From Natronospira bacteriovora (lineage in GTDB: Bacteria; Pseudomonadota; Gammaproteobacteria; Natronospirales; Natronospiraceae), in the NCBI RefSeq assembly GCF_030848495.1, contig NZ_JAVDDT010000003.1, positions 308,048-372,047 of the forward strand: a stretch of 64,000 nucleotides of DNA, written 5' to 3'. How positions within the stretch are numbered: position 1 is the stretch's first letter; the number at the start of each line of letters is the position of its first letter. The notes beneath the pieces are model-generated. The model worked only from the letters and a program-made list of their open reading frames with translations, did not search any database and was not told the DNA's origin. Positions 59,195 through 64,000 of this stretch are shown here, piece by piece. A program made the translations under genes and the position numbers.

Positions 59195-59224
59195 AAAAAA
59201 ACCGGGGCGACATCGCCCCGGTTT
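59195..59224 (-). terminator. Terminator of the chalcone-isomerase-like gene
   Basis: AAACCGGGGCGA and TCGCCCCGGTTT pair around a short loop, with a T-run on the minus strand. Confidence 0.93.
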
Positions 59225-59247
59225 CACAAACATCACATCACTTCAGA

Positions 59248-59847
59248 TCAATCCACACCCAGCATGCCATCCCGCAGATTGTTATCCGCCGGGTTCTCAC
59301 CCAGGAAGATGCGCAGCACCGCCACGTGGAAATCGGTGTTCTCGATCACACCCTTTTCCTCGCCATTGATGGTGACGATGGTGCCGCGCTCGGGGTCGAA
59401 ATCGATGTCGATGCGGTCACCCTGGGTGGGCGGTTCGAAGAAGCTCTTGAAGGCCTCGATCTCACCGGAAAAGGCTTCACGCTCCTCGGCCGGGGTGTTG
59501 TTCTCGAAACCATCGTCCAGGGCACCGCGCATGCGGCTGATGGACACATCCCGGATGAAGTGCAGGGCAATGCGGTTGGTCTCATTGCGGCTGACGATCT
59601 CCGACAGGCTGCTCATGGGCTCGGTCAGATACAGGGCACCCACATAGAAATTGCGGAAGAAGGCACGACGGATGCCGGTGCCGTTCAGGCCCAGCTCCGT
59701 ACCGCCCACCGTCACGTGGGCCGGAATGCCGATGCCCTCAACCATCACTTCACGATCCGCCTCGGTGGCGGGCACGGCCTCCTGGGCCATCACGGAAGCG
59801 GAAAAGGTCAGCGCGGCCAGCAGGCCGAGCAGGGAAAAATTCTTCAT
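59248..59847 (-). CDS. Exported chalcone-isomerase-like protein
   Basis: The product is 199 aa with a signal peptide ending near SVMAQ. The bacterial chalcone-isomerase-like pattern is seen: ELGLNGTGIRRAFFRNFYVGALYL, ALHFIRDVSISRMRGALDDGF, and GDRIDIDFDPERGT with an ending FLGENPADNNLRDGMLG. Bacterial members are not flavonoid enzymes; a fatty-acid-binding or envelope role is possible. Has its own terminator. Confidence 0.9.
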   Translation of the reverse strand: MKNFSLLGLLAALTFSASVMAQEAVPATEADREVMVEGIGIPAHVTVGGTELGLNGTGIRRAFFRNFYVGALYLTEPMSSLSEIVSRNETNRIALHFIRDVSISRMRGALDDGFENNTPAEEREAFSGEIEAFKSFFEPPTQGDRIDIDFDPERGTIVTINGEEKGVIENTDFHVAVLRIFLGENPADNNLRDGMLGVD

Positions 59848-59997
59848 GGAATCACCTCTCGAACAAGGGTTTTGGTACGGTTCATAATAAACACAGTCGC
59901 CGGGGCTAAAACAGCCCCCTGTTGAGGCACAATGCGCGCGCCCGCCAGGCACCGGGCTCCGAACACTCAAGCCAAGCATTGCACGGGAGGCAACAGC

Positions 59998-61326
59998 ATG
60001 GCGGATTCCCAGCAACAGGCAAGTCTGCAGTCGCTCGACATCAACCTCAATCTCAACATCCGCGGCCTGAGCCAGTCGGCCACCCTGGCCATCAACCAGG
60101 CCAGCCGCGACCTGGCCGCCCAGGGCCGGCGGGTCTACCGCCTGGGCCTGGGCCAGTCCCCCTTCCCCGTCCCGGAGGTGGTCACCGAGGCCCTGCGCCA
60201 GCACGCGCCCGAGAAGGACTACCTGCCCGTGGAGGGCCTCAAGGCCCTGCGCCAGGCGGTGGCGGACTACCACAACCGCCATGACGGCGTGGACCGGGAC
60301 GCCAGCAGCATCCTCATCGGCCCCGGTTCCAAGGAGCTGATGTTCATCGTCCAGCTCACCTACTACGGCGATCTGGTCATCCCCACGCCCAGCTGGGTCA
60401 GCTACGCGCCCCAGGCCCACATCATCGGCCGCCAGATCCGCTGGGTGCCCACCCGGGCCGAGAACGACTGGCGCCTGATGCCCGAGGAGCTCGACCGGGT
60501 CTGTCGCAACGACCCCTCGCGCCCGCGCATCATCATCCTTAACTACCCCTCCAACCCCACCGGGGACACCTACACCCTGGACGAGTTGAAGGAACTGGCC
60601 GAGGTGGCTCGCAAATACCGCGTGGTGCTGCTCTCCGACGAGATCTACGGCGAACTGCACCACGAGGGCGAGCATGTATCCATCGCCCGCTTCTACCCGG
60701 AAGGCACCATTATCAGCGCCGGCCTCTCCAAGTGGTGCGGGGCCGGCGGCTGGCGCCTGGGCACCTTCAGTTTCCCGCGCAGCCTGCGCTGGCTGCAGGA
60801 CGCCATGGCCGTGGTGGCCAGCGAGACCTTCACCTCCACCAGCGCCCCCATTCAGTACGCCGCCATCAAGGCCTTCGAGGGCGGCCCGGAGATCGAAAAA
60901 TACCTGGACGACTCACGCTGGGTGCTGCGCCACCTGGGCCGCCACCTGTGGCAGCGCCTGAGCGACATGGGCCTGCAGGTCACCCGCCCCGCCGGGGGTT
61001 TCTACCTCTTCCCGGATTTCTCCCCCTTCCGCCAGGCCCTGGCGGCCAAGGGCATCGAAGACAGCGAAACCCTCTGCCAGCGCCTGCTGGACGAAAGCGG
61101 CGTGGCCCTGCTGCCGGGGGCGGCCTTCGGGCGGCCCGTGGAAGAGCTCACCACCCGCCTGGCCTACGTGGATTTCGACGGCGACCGCGCCCTGGCCTCC
61201 CTGGCCGAAGGCCAGCCCGGCGAGGACCAGGCCGAGGGCTTCCTGCGCGAGCACTGCGAGCGCATGCTGGAATCCATGGATGCCATCGAAAACTGGCTCA
61301 AGGCCACGACAGACGCTGTGCGTTGA
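59998..61326 (+). CDS. Class I/II aminotransferase
   Basis: This 442-aa PLP enzyme of the aspartate-aminotransferase fold is about 45 residues longer than usual. RVYRLGLGQSPFPVPEVV opens the core, then IILNYPSNPTGDTYT, LLSDEIYGEL, and GLSKWCGAGGWRLG with the PLP lysine. GGFYLFPDFSPF and the Arg in TTRLAYVDF should bind the substrate carboxylate. The C-terminal 60 residues are an acidic helical extension. Substrate unknown. Confidence 0.9.
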   Translation: MADSQQQASLQSLDINLNLNIRGLSQSATLAINQASRDLAAQGRRVYRLGLGQSPFPVPEVVTEALRQHAPEKDYLPVEGLKALRQAVADYHNRHDGVDRDASSILIGPGSKELMFIVQLTYYGDLVIPTPSWVSYAPQAHIIGRQIRWVPTRAENDWRLMPEELDRVCRNDPSRPRIIILNYPSNPTGDTYTLDELKELAEVARKYRVVLLSDEIYGELHHEGEHVSIARFYPEGTIISAGLSKWCGAGGWRLGTFSFPRSLRWLQDAMAVVASETFTSTSAPIQYAAIKAFEGGPEIEKYLDDSRWVLRHLGRHLWQRLSDMGLQVTRPAGGFYLFPDFSPFRQALAAKGIEDSETLCQRLLDESGVALLPGAAFGRPVEELTTRLAYVDFDGDRALASLAEGQPGEDQAEGFLREHCERMLESMDAIENWLKATTDAVR

Positions 61327-61373
61327 TATAATAGGGGTGTCGGGGCCAGCGTCCGCCGGGCCGGCCCCGACAC
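61327..61373 (+). promoter_or_regulatory. -10 box and leader hairpin before phoH
   Basis: TATAAT at 61327-61332 starts right after the aminotransferase stop. A hairpin GGTGTCGGGGCC ... GGCCCCGACACC (about 61338-61373) follows. It could be the aminotransferase terminator, a phoH leader structure, or both. Confidence 0.5.
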
Positions 61374-61410
61374 CGGAATCAACCAACAACGGAGAGGTCA
61401 CCGATCCCAA

Positions 61411-62391
61411 TTGACTCCGCAACCGCACGCCCTGGACATCAATCTTGAACCCGCCGACAACCGTCGGCTCGCCAATCTCTGCGGACAGTTCGACGAACAC
61501 CTGCGTCAGGTGGAGCGACGCCTGGGCGTGGAGATCAACAACCGCGGCAACCATTTCCGCGTCATCGGCGACGCCGGCCCGGTGCAAGCCGCCAGCGAAC
61601 TGCTGAAATCCCTCTACGCCACCACCAGCGAGCAGGAGCTGGATCCGCAGAGCATTCACCTGCGCCTGCAGGATTCGGAGCTCGAGGCCCTGGTGGATGA
61701 GCGCGAGGCCCCCGGGGCGGACGTGGCCGTGCACACCAAGCGCGGCGTGATCCGGGGCCGCGGCCCGGCCCAGCAGCGCTACCTGCTCGACATGCAGCGC
61801 TCCGATCTCAGCTTCGGCATCGGCCCGGCCGGCACCGGCAAGACCTATCTCGCCGTGGCCAGCGCCGTGGACGCCCTGGAGCGCGACGAAGTGCGCCGCC
61901 TGATCCTGGTGCGCCCGGCGGTGGAAGCCGGCGAGCGCCTCGGCTTTTTGCCCGGCGACATGGCCCAGAAGGTGGACCCCTACCTGCGCCCCATGTACGA
62001 CGCCCTCTATGAAATGATGGGCTTCGAGCGGGTGGGCCGCCTGATCGAACGGCATGTGATCGAAGTCGCCCCCCTGGCCTTCATGCGCGGGCGCACCCTG
62101 AACGAATCCTTCATCATCCTTGACGAGGCCCAGAACACCTCGGTGGAACAGATGAAGATGTTCCTGACCCGCATCGGCTTTGGCTCGCGCGCCGTGGTCA
62201 CGGGTGACGTCACCCAGATCGACCTGCCGCGCAACCAGAAATCCGGCCTGCGCCACGCCGTGGAAGTCCTCAAGGACATCCCCGATGTCAGCTTCACCTT
62301 CTTCACCGCCAAGGACGTGGTCCGCCACCCCCTGGTGCAGAAGATCGTCAGCGCCTACGAACAGCACAGCGACAGTGCAAGAGAAGACTGA
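61411..62391 (+). CDS. PhoH-like ATPase (YbeZ)
   Basis: The product is 326 aa. An N-terminal KH-like region (to about 100) precedes a P-loop ATPase with IGPAGTGKTYLAVASAV (Walker A) and FIILDEAQNTSVEQMK (Walker B). This is the YbeZ partner of the YbeY endoribonuclease in rRNA maturation. The start is a TTG at 61411; the nearest GGAG is 15 nt upstream, so the start is less certain. ybeY follows one bp after the stop. Confidence 0.94.
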   Translation: MTPQPHALDINLEPADNRRLANLCGQFDEHLRQVERRLGVEINNRGNHFRVIGDAGPVQAASELLKSLYATTSEQELDPQSIHLRLQDSELEALVDEREAPGADVAVHTKRGVIRGRGPAQQRYLLDMQRSDLSFGIGPAGTGKTYLAVASAVDALERDEVRRLILVRPAVEAGERLGFLPGDMAQKVDPYLRPMYDALYEMMGFERVGRLIERHVIEVAPLAFMRGRTLNESFIILDEAQNTSVEQMKMFLTRIGFGSRAVVTGDVTQIDLPRNQKSGLRHAVEVLKDIPDVSFTFFTAKDVVRHPLVQKIVSAYEQHSDSARED

Positions 62392-62392
62392 C

Positions 62393-62938
62393 ATGAGCAC
62401 GGAAGCCCCCCAGCCCCACGACGACGAACCTCCGCCTCCAGGCCTGAGCCTGGATGTGGACTACGCCTGCCCGAGCGAGGGCCTGCCCGGCGAGGACGAC
62501 TTCCGCCACTGGGCAGAAACCGCCCTCGCCCTGGCCCTCGAATCAGACGACGACCGCCCGCAAACCCTGGAAGTGGCCCTGCGCCTGGTCGAGGCGGAGG
62601 AAAGCCGCGCCCTGAATCACCAGTGGCGCGATCGCGACCGCCCCACCAATGTCCTGTCCTTCCCCGGCGAGCACCTCCCCGGCCTGCCCTGGCGCCACCT
62701 GGGCGACCTGGTGATCTGTGCCAGCGTGGTGGCCCGGGAAGCCGCCGAGCAGAACAAGCAGGAAGCGGCCCACTGGGCCCACATGCTGATCCACGGCCTG
62801 CTCCATCTGCTCGGCCACGACCACCAGCAGGACGAGGAAGCCGAGATCATGGAAGACCTGGAACGCCGCATCCTGGCCGAACTGGGCTTTCCGAATCCCT
62901 ACGAAGAAACACGCCAAAAGCACACACGGCAGTCATGA
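62393..62938 (+). CDS. ybeY: Endoribonuclease YbeY
   Basis: YbeY is a zinc endoribonuclease for 16S rRNA 3'-end maturation and ribosome quality control. It is 181 aa, longer than E. coli (155) because of an acidic Pro-rich N-terminus. The metal site is HMLIHGLLHLLGHDHQQD (H-G-x-L-H-L-x-G-H-D-H), and RPTNVLSFPGE is typical. It overlaps corC by 4 bp and follows phoH directly. Confidence 0.97.
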   Translation: MSTEAPQPHDDEPPPPGLSLDVDYACPSEGLPGEDDFRHWAETALALALESDDDRPQTLEVALRLVEAEESRALNHQWRDRDRPTNVLSFPGEHLPGLPWRHLGDLVICASVVAREAAEQNKQEAAHWAHMLIHGLLHLLGHDHQQDEEAEIMEDLERRILAELGFPNPYEETRQKHTRQS

Positions 62939-63816
62939 GCGACGACAAGCAAACCGACAACGACAGTAACGGCATCAAGGGCCTGTTCGGCCGCATCGGC
63001 CAGGCCTTCTCCGGGGAACCCCGCGATCGGGTTGAACTGGTGGACGTGCTGCGCGAGGCCCAGCGCCGGGAACTGTTCGACGTGGACGCCCAGGCCATGC
63101 TGGAAGGCGTGTTGGAAGTGTCGGAAATGCAGGTGCGCGACATCATGGTCCCGCGCGGCCAGATGGTGGTCATTCGCCGCGACGACAGCCTGGAAGAAGT
63201 GCTCAAGACCGTCATCGAATCCGGCCACAGCCGCTTCCCCGTCATCGGCGAAAACCGCGACGAAGTCACCGGCGTGGTCCTGGCCAAGGATCTGCTGCGC
63301 TACTTCGCCGAAGGCCAGGTGGGCGGCTTCAACGTGCGCGAATACATCCGCCCCGCCAGCTTCATCCCCGAAAGCAAACGCCTCAACGTCCTGCTCTCGG
63401 ACTTCCGCAACAGCCGCAACCACATGGCCCTGGTGGTGGACGAATACGGCGGCGTCTCGGGCCTGGTCACCATTGAAGACGTGCTGGAACAGATCGTCGG
63501 CGACATCGACGACGAAACCGACACCCAGGACGACGAAGGCGACCTCACCCGCCACAGCGACACCCGCTTCACCGTGCGCGCCCTCATGCCCGTGGAAGAC
63601 TTCAACGAAGCCCTGGGCTGCGAATTCAGCGACGAAGAATTCGACACCATCGGCGGCCTCGTCACCCACGCCTTCGGCCACCTGCCAAAACGCGGCGAAA
63701 CCACCGCCATGAACGGCTACCGCTTCCGCGTATTACGCGCCGACAGCCGAAGGATTCATCTGCTGGAGGTGATTACGCCGAAGGCGGTAAGGCCGAAAAG
63801 CGATAACGACGATTAA
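62935..63816 (+). CDS. corC: CorC/HlyC-type CBS-domain transporter-associated protein
   Basis: The product is 293 aa. Two CBS domains (RDIMVPRGQMVVIRRDDSLEEVL, then HMALVVDEYGGVSGLVTIEDVLEQI) and a C-terminal CorC_HlyC transporter-associated domain (VEDFNEALGCEFSDEEFDTIGG) are in the usual order. This is the soluble CorC form without DUF21, linked to Mg/Co efflux. It is the third gene of phoH-ybeY-corC. In many relatives lnt follows, but here the next gene is convergent. Confidence 0.95.
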   Translation: MSDDKQTDNDSNGIKGLFGRIGQAFSGEPRDRVELVDVLREAQRRELFDVDAQAMLEGVLEVSEMQVRDIMVPRGQMVVIRRDDSLEEVLKTVIESGHSRFPVIGENRDEVTGVVLAKDLLRYFAEGQVGGFNVREYIRPASFIPESKRLNVLLSDFRNSRNHMALVVDEYGGVSGLVTIEDVLEQIVGDIDDETDTQDDEGDLTRHSDTRFTVRALMPVEDFNEALGCEFSDEEFDTIGGLVTHAFGHLPKRGETTAMNGYRFRVLRADSRRIHLLEVITPKAVRPKSDNDD

Positions 63817-63842
63817 CGGCGCTGGCGAGGAACCAGCGCCGT
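63816..63842. terminator. Hairpin between corC and convergent membrane gene
   Basis: CGGCGCTGG and CCAGCGCCG pair around a 7-nt loop just after the corC stop. It is followed by a moderately T-rich stretch. Likely serves the corC operon. Confidence 0.55.
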
Positions 63843-63882
63843 CATCGTTTCTGCCTTTTGCGACTGACCGAGGCCTTTACCG

Positions 63883-64000
63883 TCAACGATTAAGCAAGAA
63901 GAGCAATATCAGCAATATTCCCGGTAGGTAAAATAAGAATCGGGCGAACACCAACCAATCCTTATCATCAAGAATCTTCTGGAAAAAGGTTCCGGGAGAT
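63883..64000 (-). CDS. C-terminal end of a membrane protein, 5' part outside window
   Basis: The frame is open from the window edge to a TGA at 63883-63885, giving 39 codons. It reads SPGTFFQKILDDKDW, then a long hydrophobic segment (ARFLFYLPGILLILLFLLN) ending in Arg. A C-terminal membrane anchor is likely. It is AT-richer than the neighbours. No family can be named from this fragment, and that it is a real gene is inferred from the clean hydrophobic helix and convergent placement. Confidence 0.5.
   Translation of the reverse strand, partial: SPGTFFQKILDDKDWLVFARFLFYLPGILLILLFLLNR

Overview
The window is chromosomal DNA from a GC-rich gammaproteobacterium. The evidence is the gene content and order: pcm / rhodanese / tolC / waaA, accB-accC-prmA, dusB-fis-purH-purD, trxA next to rho, and phoH-ybeY-corC. 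The lipopolysaccharide genes include a Kdo kinase. Many secreted proteins are acidic and there are Asp/Gly-rich linkers, so a halophilic or haloalkaliphilic relative of the Chromatiales / Wenzhouxiangella / Natronospira groups is plausible. That placement is inference. There is no sign of a plasmid, prophage, insertion sequence, CRISPR array, tRNA or rRNA. Almost everything is core housekeeping sequence.

Layout. 0-5.7 kb: a truncated lipoprotein, a DUF2784 membrane protein, thiC behind a TPP riboswitch, then pcm, a rhodanese and tolC. 5.9-16.6 kb: lipid A / LPS core assembly (waaA, hldE, two tandem LpxL-type acyltransferases, a YihG-type acyltransferase, kdkA, a family 9 heptosyltransferase, an unassigned glycosyltransferase), with an AhpD-like protein and a small zinc protein. 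16.6-25 kb: glnE translationally linked to one of two paralogous small exported beta-rich proteins, rlmL, and a GGDEF protein with a degenerate active site. 25.3-29.7 kb: three tandem paralogues of an unrecognised secreted cysteine-bearing family, directly downstream of groES-groEL (CIRCE-controlled, 29.9-32.0 kb). 32.2-43.6 kb: ttcA, an AmpC-fold hydrolase, cutA-dsbD-tlpA-like, aroQ, accBC, prmA, a zinc-ribbon protein, dusB-fis. 43.8-49.5 kb: purH, purD, a small exported protein, rho, trxA. 49.9-64 kb: rhlB-yrfG, several small envelope proteins, rpmB-rpmG, RNase-AM-like PHP protein, queD, cysQ, a chalcone-isomerase-like protein, an aminotransferase, phoH-ybeY-corC, and a truncated membrane protein.

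Two things stand out. First, the gaps between genes are filled with modular palindromes. Their arms are tandem short words (CTCAGCA, GATTAC, ACAGATG-AACAC, GTGAACAGT, CCGAAGACG). They often begin at, or contain, the stop codon of the adjoining gene and in places encode its last residues. Two different arm families enclose the same roughly 35-bp core. REP-like pairs (TGTGGGAG...CTCCCACA) are nested in or beside them. Second, the secreted three-gene family at 25.3-29.7 kb is carried by a duplicated 179-bp terminator-promoter block. Its middle member has a single in-frame TAG in front of a conserved C-terminal cysteine motif.
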